The notes below the pieces were generated by a model. That model ran no database searches, was not told where the DNA came from, and saw only the letters and a list, made by a program, of their open reading frames with translations. 45,374 nucleotides of DNA from Bacteroidales bacterium (lineage in GTDB: Bacteria; Bacteroidota; Bacteroidia; Bacteroidales; Tenuifilaceae). Both the position numbers and the translations under genes were made by a program. Every line of letters begins with the position of its first letter. Positions within the stretch are counted from its first letter, which is position 1. The DNA lies in contig JAFWUG010000097.1 in the NCBI GenBank assembly GCA_017524185.1, forward strand, positions 1 through 45,374. The letters run 5' to 3'. Positions 16,882-24,222 of the stretch are shown in pieces.

Positions 16882-16889
16882 TAAAGATA
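16882..16889 (-). promoter_or_regulatory. Possible -7 box of pepD
   Basis: Minus-strand TATCTTTA, the same variant as the rlmH -7 box, lies 32 bp before the pepD ATG. The -33 element is not clear. A 6-2-6 palindrome ATGTAT-CA-ATACAT sits just upstream at 16899-16912, where a regulator could act, but this is short enough to be chance. Confidence 0.38.
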
Positions 16890-16988
16890 ATATTTTTAAT
16901 GTATCAATACATCATTTTGCGCTTTTTTTTGGCCCCTATGCGCTGACGCGCCCAAATCTTGCGTAAATTTAAGCCCGATTTTAGCACC

Positions 16989-17777
16989 ATGAATCGCACT
17001 GTCAGCATAGCACTTATTGGAGCGGGTAACCTTGCCACATCGTTGGCGCACGGGCTTGTTGAGGCGGGTTTTTGCTTGCGGCAGGTGGTGGCGCGTAGCG
17101 AAGCTTCGGCGCAACGCTTAGCGCATCAACTTGGCGTGCCTTATGCGGTTGGTTTACATAGTCTTACACCTGAAGCCGATGTTTACATAATCGCCGTTCC
17201 CGATGGGCAGATTGCCGATGTGCTGGCGCAGATTCCTCCGCTAAAAGCGCTGATGCTGCACACCAGCGGCAGCACCCCGCTAAGCGTGTTCAACGCCGAG
17301 CGGTTTCCGCGCCATGGAGTGCTATATCCGCTGCAAACATTCTCGCGTCAGCGTGTGGTGTCGCTTCGCAACGTGCCTTTCTGCATCGAGGCCAGCACGG
17401 CGCAGGCCACAGACCAAACACTAGAGTTGGCCCATGCGCTGAGCAGTAGGGTTATATGTATGACGTCTGAGCAACGCGTGTGGCTCCATCTGATGGGGGT
17501 GCTGGGTTGCAATTTTGTGAATCATCTGCTGGCCATTGCTCATCATATTGGCCAACGGCAGGGCATTGAACTCGATGTGCTGCGGCCGCTAATCGACGAA
17601 ACCATACGCAAGGCATTCGACAGCCCATCGCCCGCAGCGGTGCAGACTGGGCCAGCCATACGTGGCGATAAGGCCACCATTGGCCGCCACACCAACATGC
17701 TCGGCAGCATCGACGAACATTGGGCTGAACTGTATAATGCATTGAGTAATAGTATAATAAAAACCAATCACAGGTAA
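16989..17777 (+). CDS. Rossmann-like and DUF2520 domain protein
   Basis: 262 residues from ATG 16989 (MNRTVSIALIGAGNLA); an upstream in-frame ATG at 16959 would add 10 residues that do not fit the fold. The N-terminal NAD(P)-binding Rossmann domain has IGAGNLATSLA and DVYIIAVPDGQIADV. The C-terminal helical DUF2520 domain follows FPRHGVLYPLQTFS and contains LMGVLGCNFVNHLLAIA and the end GPAIRGDKATI-x-RH. These proteins resemble the ProC/6-phosphogluconate dehydrogenase superfamily, but the substrate is unknown. First gene of a conserved Bacteroidetes trio with the HAD phosphatase and the UbiA gene, 14 bp from the next. Confidence 0.9.
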   Translation: MNRTVSIALIGAGNLATSLAHGLVEAGFCLRQVVARSEASAQRLAHQLGVPYAVGLHSLTPEADVYIIAVPDGQIADVLAQIPPLKALMLHTSGSTPLSVFNAERFPRHGVLYPLQTFSRQRVVSLRNVPFCIEASTAQATDQTLELAHALSSRVICMTSEQRVWLHLMGVLGCNFVNHLLAIAHHIGQRQGIELDVLRPLIDETIRKAFDSPSPAAVQTGPAIRGDKATIGRHTNMLGSIDEHWAELYNALSNSIIKTNHR

Positions 17778-17791
17778 AATCCGAACAATCC

Positions 17792-18319
17792 ATGACCCGA
17801 AATTTCAAGGAGCGGCTGGCCGACATAAAGGCCTTTGCCTTCGATGTGGACGGCGTGCTAACCGATGGCACGCTCTATCTGCATCCATCGGGCGAGTTGC
17901 TGCGCACCTCAAATGTTCGCGATGGCTACGCCATGCGACGAGCCATCGACATGGGCTATCCCGTGGCCATCATCACTGGTGGCGTGTCTGAGAGCCTCAG
18001 CCAGCGCTTTGCAAACCTCGGCCTGACTGACCTCCACTTCGGCTGCGCCGATAAATGCGCTGCACTCGCCGAGTTTTGCCAGCGTAACGGCATAACCCCT
18101 GCCCAGGTGCTCTACATGGGCGACGACCTCCCCGACGCTCAGATCATGCAGTGCGTTGGAATAGCAACCTGCCCGCAGGATGCCGACTACGAGATAAAAC
18201 AGCTGTCGGCCTATATTTCCAATTTTGATGGTGGCAGGGGATGCGCTCGCGACGTTATTGAGCAAGTGCTACGCCTTAATGGGCATTGGGGAAGCACGGC
18301 TGATGGGCGTATGCAGTAG
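17792..18319 (+). CDS. HAD phosphatase, KdsC (YrbI) family
   Basis: 175 residues. HAD motif I FDVDGVLTDG (nucleophile Asp and acid/base Asp), motif II ITGG, and motif IV YMGDDLPDAQIM with NFDGGRGCARDVIE at the end match KDO-8-phosphate phosphatase, a cap-less tetrameric HAD. KdsC releases phosphate from KDO-8-P in lipopolysaccharide core synthesis. In Bacteroidetes this subfamily is sometimes annotated only as HAD hydrolase, and no kdsA or kdsB is nearby, so the substrate call is less certain than the fold. Lies 14 bp after DUF2520 and 23 bp before UbiA. Confidence 0.87.
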   Translation: MTRNFKERLADIKAFAFDVDGVLTDGTLYLHPSGELLRTSNVRDGYAMRRAIDMGYPVAIITGGVSESLSQRFANLGLTDLHFGCADKCAALAEFCQRNGITPAQVLYMGDDLPDAQIMQCVGIATCPQDADYEIKQLSAYISNFDGGRGCARDVIEQVLRLNGHWGSTADGRMQ

Positions 18320-18342
18320 TTTTTTGTAGTAATTTTTATGAT

Positions 18343-19290
18343 ATGAATTTTTTGAGACTTATACGGTTAAAAAATCTGATTATAATAGCCTTAACCATGT
18401 TGGCTATGCGTTATTGCATCATGCATCCCATGCTAGAAAATCATGGTTTGCAACTGCAATTACCTGTCTGGATTTTTACGCTAATTGTATTAGCCACGGT
18501 GCTTATAGCGGCTGCGGGTTATGTTATAAATGATTATTTCGATACGCGCCCCGACACCATAAATCATCCTGACAGCGTTATTGTTGGCCGTAGCGTGAGC
18601 AAGCGCATGGCAATTGCTTTGCATTCAACGCTCAATGCGCTGGGTGTTGTGGCTGGAGTTGTAGCAGCTTTTGCTGTGCAAAAGCCCATGTTTTCGCTCA
18701 TATTCATACTCACAACGGGTATGCTTTGGTTCTATTCAACAACCTATAAGCGACAGTTGCTGATTGGTAATATTATTGTAGCCCTACTATCGGCTCTAGT
18801 TCCACTAATTCCGCTTGTTTTTGAATATCCAATGTTGCAGGTTTATTGGAGTTCGGTTGTTGTATATCAGATGAAACTATATCCTATTGTTTATTGGATT
18901 TGTACCTATGCAGTTTTTGCTTTTTTACTTACTTTTGCACGCGAAATAATAAAGGATATAGAGGATTTTGAGGGCGATTCGTCTTTTGGACGCAATACTT
19001 TACCCGTATATTTTGATATATCTATTTCAAAAACAGTTGTTTGCAGTGTTTTGCTCGCAACGGTTATGCTGTTGGCCTACGCGCTGTCAAAATATCAGCA
19101 ATCGCTTCCGCAGTTCGACATCATAACGCTTGTGTATTGTTTTATGTTGATTGTTATGCCAATCTTTGCCACAATGGTGATTCTCATGATGGCCAAGCAC
19201 AAAAAGCATTATCATGCTGCAAGCGTTATGTGTAAACTGATTATGCTTATGGGTATAGCCTACACTTTAGTATTCCGTTTTGGTGTATAG
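18343..19290 (+). CDS. UbiA family prenyltransferase
   Basis: 315 residues with about eight or nine transmembrane segments. Two Asp-rich prenyl-diphosphate sites are visible: NDYFDTRPDTINHPD (about residues 65-79) and DIEDFEGDSSFGRNTLP (about 205-221), separated as in the UbiA superfamily. Such enzymes transfer a polyprenyl group to an aromatic or glycerol-phosphate acceptor in the membrane. In Bacteroidetes this orthologue is often labelled geranylgeranylglycerol-phosphate geranylgeranyltransferase, but the acceptor is not shown by sequence. No quinone-synthesis genes are adjacent. Last gene of the DUF2520 operon. Confidence 0.88.
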   Translation: MNFLRLIRLKNLIIIALTMLAMRYCIMHPMLENHGLQLQLPVWIFTLIVLATVLIAAAGYVINDYFDTRPDTINHPDSVIVGRSVSKRMAIALHSTLNALGVVAGVVAAFAVQKPMFSLIFILTTGMLWFYSTTYKRQLLIGNIIVALLSALVPLIPLVFEYPMLQVYWSSVVVYQMKLYPIVYWICTYAVFAFLLTFAREIIKDIEDFEGDSSFGRNTLPVYFDISISKTVVCSVLLATVMLLAYALSKYQQSLPQFDIITLVYCFMLIVMPIFATMVILMMAKHKKHYHAASVMCKLIMLMGIAYTLVFRFGV

Positions 19291-19351
19291 ATTTTGTTTT
19301 TTGGCATACATGTTGCACTGTTTTGTGTCATAATTTTAAAACTAAATACTT

Positions 19352-20092
19352 ATGAAAAGAGCGTCAATATTAGCATTTTTAATGCTAATATCTCTATCGA
19401 TGAGTGCGCAATCTCGCGCTGAAAGAAAAAAAATAAACAAAAACCAGTTAATCGATATGCATTCGGTTACGGTGTATTATGATGTAAGTTCAAATTTTGT
19501 CCGATTAGATACAATCTCCGATGCAGCTCCCGAAATGTCAGAAAAAACTGCAAAATATGTTATGCATTTTAGTAATAATAAATATGGCTATGCGCCCATT
19601 GAGTCTTTGAATGACAAAAAACAGCTGAATATATATGGGCCAAAAGCTGTTTATATAGCTCACAAGGAGATGATTGCGTGCGAGCAGATGGCCTTGAAGT
19701 ATGTAATGGTACGCGAACCTATTCGTTCTTTGAAATGGAAGATAACCAAGGAGCGTGATATTGTTTGTGGCTACCCCTGTATAAAGGCTGTGGTGGGGGA
19801 TACAGTGGCCTGGTTTTGTGAAAAATTGAAAGAACCACTTGGCCCAATGGGTTTTATTGGCTTGCCTGGTTTAGTATTAAAAATTGAGCTACCCCGTTTG
19901 GTATGCGTCGCAACTCAGGTGGAGCCAAATGCAGCACGTTTGTCTGTTGTGTACCCCCGCAATCTACCAATTTATTCCCGTCAGGAATTTAAAAAGCAGC
20001 GCAAAAATCGCCAATTATTTCGCCTCGACGATGATGACAATCTAAAACTAAATAAGCCTACGCATGGAGATGTTCTGCCCGATCGCAAATAG
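19352..20092 (+). CDS. GLPGLI family exported protein
   Basis: 246 residues. Signal peptide residues 1-20 (LAFLMLISLSMSAQ). The family signature is clear at about 165-185: GPMGFIGLPGLVLKIEL, preceded by WKITKERDIVCGYPC and AWFCEKLKEPLGP. GLPGLI proteins (TIGR01200) are confined to Bacteroidetes, are thought to be periplasmic or outer-membrane associated, and have no proven function. The C-terminus is basic and polar (RQEFKKQRKNRQ). The gene is AT-richer than its neighbours. The TPR kinase follows after about 68 bp. A possible -7 box TAATTTTA lies at 19331-19338, 13 bp before the start. Confidence 0.92.
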   Translation: MKRASILAFLMLISLSMSAQSRAERKKINKNQLIDMHSVTVYYDVSSNFVRLDTISDAAPEMSEKTAKYVMHFSNNKYGYAPIESLNDKKQLNIYGPKAVYIAHKEMIACEQMALKYVMVREPIRSLKWKITKERDIVCGYPCIKAVVGDTVAWFCEKLKEPLGPMGFIGLPGLVLKIELPRLVCVATQVEPNAARLSVVYPRNLPIYSRQEFKKQRKNRQLFRLDDDDNLKLNKPTHGDVLPDRK

Positions 20093-20124
20093 TGCTGTTT
20101 GGTGCGCTGTGCCATGTTTTTTTG

Positions 20125-20132
20125 TATATTTG
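20125..20132 (+). promoter_or_regulatory. -7 box upstream of the TPR kinase
   Basis: TATATTTG, an exact -7 consensus, with TTTG 23 bp upstream (20098-20101, slightly long spacing). It lies between the GLPGLI stop and the proposed TTG start at 20160 and predicts a transcription start near 20139, which argues against the upstream ATG codons at 20064 and 20070. Confidence 0.45.
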
Positions 20133-20159
20133 ACCAGAATTAAAGGTTTGGGGTGTATT

Positions 20160-23018
20160 TTGTACAGGTTTGGGGTTATACTCGTTGCGTTTATGCTTAG
20201 CGCATTGTCGGCCATTGCTCAGAATCAGCAACGGCAGGCCGATAGTCTGTTGCGTCGGGTGGAGCAGTTGGCCGACGAGAACCCTGAGGCAATGAAGCTT
20301 GCGCTCGAAAAGTTTGAGCAACTTGCTGGGTCGCAGCTTAGTGCGTTCGATTGCCTGCTTATGCAGGCACGTGCCATGGCCAGTCTGGCTTTGGGCTTAG
20401 ATGGGCAAGCGTTGCAGCAGATAGATTCGGCCATTGTGCTGGCTCAACGTGCTGGTAATGAGCGAGCAGAGTTGTTTGCTTTGCTGAAAAAAGCCAAACT
20501 TTGCCATGCAATGACGCTTGACGAAAAAGTCGAGCCAATCCTAACCGAGGTTGAGGAGCGGGTCGATAAACAGCCAAATTTAGAAGTTTTTGCTTTGCGG
20601 GCAATGTTGCAACGAGCTGATATGCTGTTGCCCGCCGAGGCTTTGGATCTAAAACGCGAGGCTTTAAAGCGTGGTAACGCCACCCACAACGATACGTTGA
20701 TTGCCCTTTGTGCGCAGAGTTTCGGAGCAACACTTTTAGAGACAGACGATTATAGGCAAGCATTGGTGCTATATGCACAAGCATTGCAATTGTGGAAATC
20801 TATCGGAAATCTTGATGGTTTGATGGAGGCTAACAGGGGGATGGGGCTGGTGCATAAGGGATTGGGCAATTTCGACAGTTCTTGGGTTTACTATCAGCAG
20901 GCTTTGGACTGTGCTGTTGCTCAGTGCAATATTTCTTTTCAGGCCGATCTGTTAAACAAAATGGGAGCCTTGAACCTTGCTTTCGTCCATCTCGACGAAG
21001 CATTGCGCTGCTTTGAGCATAGCTATACGCTTTATAGCGCTGAGCAGATGAGCAAATCGGCCGCTGCGGTGCAAATCAACATTGCTCGTACCTACGCACG
21101 CAAGCGCGAATTTTCGCTGGCCATGGAGCGTTTGGGCGAGGCAATAGAGGCACAGCAGCAGCTGGGCAACATCATAGGCGAGGCCGAGGCTCTTAACGAG
21201 ATGGGCAACCTGAAACTTCAGCAAAATTTGCCCGAAGAGGCGTTACGTTACTATCTCCGTGCGCTTGTCATCAGGACAAATCATGGCAACAAGCCGCAGG
21301 TGGCGCGCTCGTCGGTGAATATTGGCTTAGCTTATCGCGCCCAGAACATGCTGGGCTATGCGGCCAAGTACCTCGAGCAGGCGGTCGCGCTGATGGATGA
21401 GGCCGAGGCCAAACCTGCCGAACGGGTGTATGCCCTACAAAATTTGGCCATTGTGTATGGCCAGCAGCGCAACCATGGTTTGGCCATCGCCACCTATCAG
21501 CGTGCTCTGATATTGGCCGAGCGCATGGGCGATGGGCTGCAAACGGCACGGTTGCTGCGTAATTTGGCTCAGGCTCAGCGCGAGAATGGTCAGACAAGCC
21601 AAGCCAGCGCATCGTTGGATCGTGCGCTCCAATTTGCGCAGCAACAGCACAGTGTGGCCGATATGGCTAGCGTCTATAACGAGCAGGGAAACGTGGCGCG
21701 TTTGGAGCGAAACTATCAGCAGGCCATCGATTTGTTTCAAATGGCGGCCAAAGCCTACAGCAGCATCGACGATGCTTTGGGACAGGTGCTTTGTGAGCGT
21801 AAGATTGGCGAGGTGTACGCCGCTATGGGGCTGTATCCTGAGGCCGAACATTATCTAACCATGGCGCTGGAGAAGGCGCAGGTGCAGGGCAATGCGCAGC
21901 TGCTACAGTTTGGGCACAAGGCCATGTATGAGCTCTATAATTCCATGGGTAAGCACGAGCAGGCGTTACGCAGCCATGTGCGCTACTCTAACATTCGCGA
22001 TAGCCTCGACTTAATAGAGCGAACGCATCGCGAGGAACGCTTCAGCGCACACGCTAGCATGGAGTTGAATCAGAAAGATACCGAGATTCGCGCCATGGAG
22101 GCCGAACTCGAGAACGCCCGTGTGCGCAACGAACTCGATAGCGAACGTATTGCGCGTCAAACCGAGGAGCGCAAGTCGTTGATAATTATAATGATTACAA
22201 CCGTATTGCTTGCTGTGCTGCTGGTTGTGGCTTTGGCGCAGAAACGTCGCCACGCCCGAGCTCTGGAGGAGCATATTGTTGAGGTCAACCTGATGAATAA
22301 TCGTCTAAATCAGTCGGAATTGGAGTTGCGAACCATCATACGTTCTAAAGATAAACTGTTTTCGGTGGTTGCCCACGATTTGCGTGGTCCCATTTCGGGG
22401 CTAACAAGTCTTACGAAACTGATGGAGAATCGTGCTGAAGGGCTGTCGGTTAGCGAGTTGCGCGATTGCAGCCATGTGATAAATTCGGCCGCCGAGAATG
22501 TGCTTGCACTTATCGAGAATCTACTGCATTGGACGCGTTCGCAAACTGGGAGTTTAAAGCTGCATCCCGAAGCGCTTGCCCTTGAACCGTTGCTCAACGA
22601 GATTATGCAAACCGCCCTTATAGCGGCGCAGACCAAGGGAATTGCCATTGCAGTGCAGTTGGCTCCACGGCTCAGCGTTTACGCCGACCCCGACACGCTG
22701 AAGGCTGCCATACGCAACCTGGTAAACAATGCTATAAAGTTTACTCCCGCAGGTGGCGAGGTGTCCATAAAGACCATCGACAAAGGTAGTTGCGCTCTTA
22801 TTGACATAGCCGACACAGGCGTGGGCATGACCGCCGAGCAGCAGCAACTGCTTTTCGACCTCGATATGCGTTCAACGCCAGGCACCGACAACGAGGCTGG
22901 TACTGGGTTGGGGCTGTTGGTTTGCAAGGAGTTTGTTGAATGCAACCATGGCCGTATTAGCGTGAGCAGCAGCCCCGGATGCGGCACTACTTTCAGTATC
23001 GAATTGCCAAAAGTTTAG
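20160..23018 (+). CDS. TPR-repeat sensor histidine kinase
   Basis: The frame is open from ATG 20064, but that start overlaps the GLPGLI gene; from TTG 20160 the protein starts LYRFGVILVAFMLSALSAIAQ, a good signal peptide, giving 952 residues. The start is uncertain. Residues about 25-620 are tetratricopeptide repeats (for example GNLDGLMEANRGMGLVHKGLG, RSSVNIGLAYRAQNMLGYA) in the periplasm. A transmembrane segment (about 675-695) leads to HisKA with His739 (FSVVAHDLRGPISGL), N box NLVNNAIKFTP, and G boxes DTGVGMT and GTGLGLLVCKEF. Family members bind an unknown signal through the TPR domain. No receiver domain or partner regulator is nearby. xseB follows after 16 bp. Confidence 0.9.
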   Translation: MYRFGVILVAFMLSALSAIAQNQQRQADSLLRRVEQLADENPEAMKLALEKFEQLAGSQLSAFDCLLMQARAMASLALGLDGQALQQIDSAIVLAQRAGNERAELFALLKKAKLCHAMTLDEKVEPILTEVEERVDKQPNLEVFALRAMLQRADMLLPAEALDLKREALKRGNATHNDTLIALCAQSFGATLLETDDYRQALVLYAQALQLWKSIGNLDGLMEANRGMGLVHKGLGNFDSSWVYYQQALDCAVAQCNISFQADLLNKMGALNLAFVHLDEALRCFEHSYTLYSAEQMSKSAAAVQINIARTYARKREFSLAMERLGEAIEAQQQLGNIIGEAEALNEMGNLKLQQNLPEEALRYYLRALVIRTNHGNKPQVARSSVNIGLAYRAQNMLGYAAKYLEQAVALMDEAEAKPAERVYALQNLAIVYGQQRNHGLAIATYQRALILAERMGDGLQTARLLRNLAQAQRENGQTSQASASLDRALQFAQQQHSVADMASVYNEQGNVARLERNYQQAIDLFQMAAKAYSSIDDALGQVLCERKIGEVYAAMGLYPEAEHYLTMALEKAQVQGNAQLLQFGHKAMYELYNSMGKHEQALRSHVRYSNIRDSLDLIERTHREERFSAHASMELNQKDTEIRAMEAELENARVRNELDSERIARQTEERKSLIIIMITTVLLAVLLVVALAQKRRHARALEEHIVEVNLMNNRLNQSELELRTIIRSKDKLFSVVAHDLRGPISGLTSLTKLMENRAEGLSVSELRDCSHVINSAAENVLALIENLLHWTRSQTGSLKLHPEALALEPLLNEIMQTALIAAQTKGIAIAVQLAPRLSVYADPDTLKAAIRNLVNNAIKFTPAGGEVSIKTIDKGSCALIDIADTGVGMTAEQQQLLFDLDMRSTPGTDNEAGTGLGLLVCKEFVECNHGRISVSSSPGCGTTFSIELPKV

Positions 23019-23034
23019 AAATTACACTATATAT

Positions 23035-23253
23035 ATGTCAGCCAAAAAAATTACCTATGCAGAGGCTATGGCCGAGATTGAAACCATCATTGCCCAGATT
23101 GAGGACAACGAGTTAGATGTCGACCACCTCGCCGTGCAGCTCAAGCGTGTTTCGGACCTCATTGGCCTATGCCGCGCCAAACTCCATGCCACCGAGGAGG
23201 AGGTGCAAAAAATTATAGCGGGGCTAAACGATACCGAATCCAACGACGAATAA
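23035..23253 (+). CDS. xseB: Exodeoxyribonuclease VII small subunit
   Basis: 72 residues of all-helical hairpin with the XseB pattern: ITYAEAMAEIETIIAQIE, LDVDHLAVQLKRVSDLIGLCRAKL, and an acidic tail. XseB binds in several copies to XseA to form the enzyme that degrades single-stranded DNA. It follows the TPR kinase by 16 bp and converges on cdd. Unusually it is not next to xseA, which lies about 6 kb downstream at 29209. Confidence 0.95.
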   Translation: MSAKKITYAEAMAEIETIIAQIEDNELDVDHLAVQLKRVSDLIGLCRAKLHATEEEVQKIIAGLNDTESNDE

Positions 23254-23271
23254 GTTCTAGTCCGAGCGGGG

Positions 23272-23754
23272 CTACACGTTGTCGGCATTGGTGAAGCTGA
23301 ACGGAATCAGTGCTTCAGCATCGATTTTTACGATGCGCGATGCGCCTACCATCAGCACGGGGAAACTTGCCCCATGCTTGGCTATGTATTCCACCATCAC
23401 CTGCCGGCAGCCGCCGCATGGAGCCACCGGGCTGGCCACAGCCTCGCCATTGTGGCTTGCGCTAATGGCGAGCATCCTGATGGGCTGTTGTGGCTGTTGC
23501 GTTGCGGCGGCGAACATGGCCACCCGTTCGGCGCATAGCCCCGATGGGTAGGCTCCATTCTCCTGATTGCTCCCCTCCACAATTTGGCCGTTGGCCAGCA
23601 GCACTGCCGCCCCTACCCTGAATTGGCTGTATGGCGAATGGCTTGTGCGCTGTGCCGCAATTGATGCTCGCACCACGCGCTGTTCTTCGGCGTTCAGCTC
23701 CTCGATCTGGCTATACTCTGTATAGTCGAATTGCAGTTGTTTGTTTGTTGTCAT
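23272..23754 (-). CDS. cdd: Cytidine deaminase
   Basis: 160 residues from ATG 23754; the open frame extends upstream to 23883 but those codons cross the promoter and a terminator. Homotetrameric-type zinc enzyme that converts cytidine and deoxycytidine to uridine forms for pyrimidine salvage. The zinc/catalytic motifs are plain: CAERVAMFAAA (Cys, catalytic Glu) and PCGGCRQVMVEY (two Cys). SPYSQFRVGAAVL is the substrate-binding N-terminal signature. It converges on xseB with an 18-bp gap and has its own -7 box. Confidence 0.95.
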   Translation of the reverse strand: MTTNKQLQFDYTEYSQIEELNAEEQRVVRASIAAQRTSHSPYSQFRVGAAVLLANGQIVEGSNQENGAYPSGLCAERVAMFAAATQQPQQPIRMLAISASHNGEAVASPVAPCGGCRQVMVEYIAKHGASFPVLMVGASRIVKIDAEALIPFSFTNADNV

Positions 23755-23792
23755 AGTGTTCAAACTGCTATGGTTCGGATACTTATCTACCA

Positions 23793-23800
23793 CAAATATA
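23793..23800 (-). promoter_or_regulatory. -7 box of cdd
   Basis: Minus-strand TATATTTG, exact consensus, 38 bp before the cdd ATG. No clear TTTG at the right distance upstream. It lies just downstream (in minus sense) of the terminator of the microprotein gene, so cdd has a separate start. Confidence 0.5.
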
Positions 23801-23832
23801 CTAAACATTTGGTAATCGGTTGGTACTAACGC

Positions 23833-23866
23833 AAAAAAAGGATGGGGAGCGCGACTCTCCCCATCC
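23833..23866 (-). terminator. Intrinsic terminator of the 51-residue protein gene
   Basis: Minus-strand hairpin with perfect 10-bp arms GGATGGGGAG / CTCCCCATCC (23840-23849 with 23857-23866), a 7-nt loop and a run of seven T after it (23833-23839). It is strong and points left, about 50 bp after the stop of the small gene at 23916, and so is independent evidence that a minus-strand transcript crosses 23916-24071. Confidence 0.88.
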
Positions 23867-23915
23867 CACGAAGCGTAAACCAATTAACCTTTTGCTTGAT
23901 TGTTTTATATAGTGT

Positions 23916-24071
23916 CTAAATTAGGTTGACTATGGAACTGATGAATGCGAAGGCCACCATGAAGAAAATAATGTATACGCCCAGGTTGCGAATGGACGAC
24001 GACATGGGCTGATGCTCCTTATACAGCAGCGTGGTCCAGTCTTTGGCTTCGGGATGCGGGTGGCTTTGCAT
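23916..24071 (-). CDS. 51-residue single-pass membrane microprotein
   Basis: Reading left from ATG 24071 gives 51 codons and a TAG at 23916. The N-terminal 30 residues are polar (MQSHPHPEAKDWTTLLYK, then SSSIRNLG) and residues about 32-50 are strongly hydrophobic (VYIIFFMVAFAFISSIV), so a single membrane helix with the N-terminus probably in the cytoplasm. I do not recognise the family. Support for its reality: a -7 box 21 bp upstream, a strong terminator 50 bp downstream, and sensible codon use. It diverges from the NACHT gene across a 151-bp region with a palindrome. It may be a small subunit or toxin-like peptide, but nothing in the sequence shows which. Confidence 0.72.
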   Translation of the reverse strand: MQSHPHPEAKDWTTLLYKEHQPMSSSIRNLGVYIIFFMVAFAFISSIVNLI

Positions 24072-24091
24072 GATGCGAAAATTTTACGCTA

Positions 24092-24099
24092 CAAAAGTA
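24092..24099 (-). promoter_or_regulatory. -7 box of the microprotein gene
   Basis: Minus-strand TACTTTTG, exact TAnnTTTG match, predicts a start near 24085 and a leader of about 14 nt. The -33 position has no TTTG; the nearest lies inside the palindrome at 24126-24144, 27 bp away, so activation by a bound protein is possible. Confidence 0.45.
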
Positions 24100-24125
24100 G
24101 CGAATGGGTATAGTGTGATATTTTG

Positions 24126-24144
24126 TCAAACTTGTCAAGTTTGA
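24126..24144. promoter_or_regulatory. Perfect 19-bp palindrome (operator-like)
   Basis: TCAAACTTG-T-CAAGTTTGA: 9-bp arms, perfect, with a single central base. A one-base loop makes a stable RNA hairpin unlikely and favours a dimeric protein site. It lies between the divergent -7 box of the microprotein gene (24092-24099) and the NACHT promoter (24171-24201), where one protein could control both. Confidence 0.62.
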
Positions 24145-24170
24145 TGATTTGAAAATTTTTTTGAATAAGA

Positions 24171-24201
24171 TTTGTAAATAGCCCATAATCAATTATATTT
24201 G
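24171..24201 (+). promoter_or_regulatory. Promoter of the NACHT protein gene
   Basis: TTTG (24171-24174), a 19-bp spacer and TATATTTG (24194-24201): an exact Bacteroidetes promoter. The start predicted near 24208 leaves a leader of about 15 nt to ATG 24223. Confidence 0.65.
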
Positions 24202-24222
24202 TGCGTCATATTAGATTAGTAT

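Noticed and set aside
17792..18319. Proof of a KDO pathway cluster around the HAD phosphatase
   Set aside because: The motifs fit KdsC, but kdsA, kdsB, kdsD and waaA are not here, and the neighbours are DUF2520 and UbiA, so the pathway assignment is left open.
23254..23271. Terminator between xseB and cdd
   Set aside because: The 18-bp gap has no stem with a T run in either direction.
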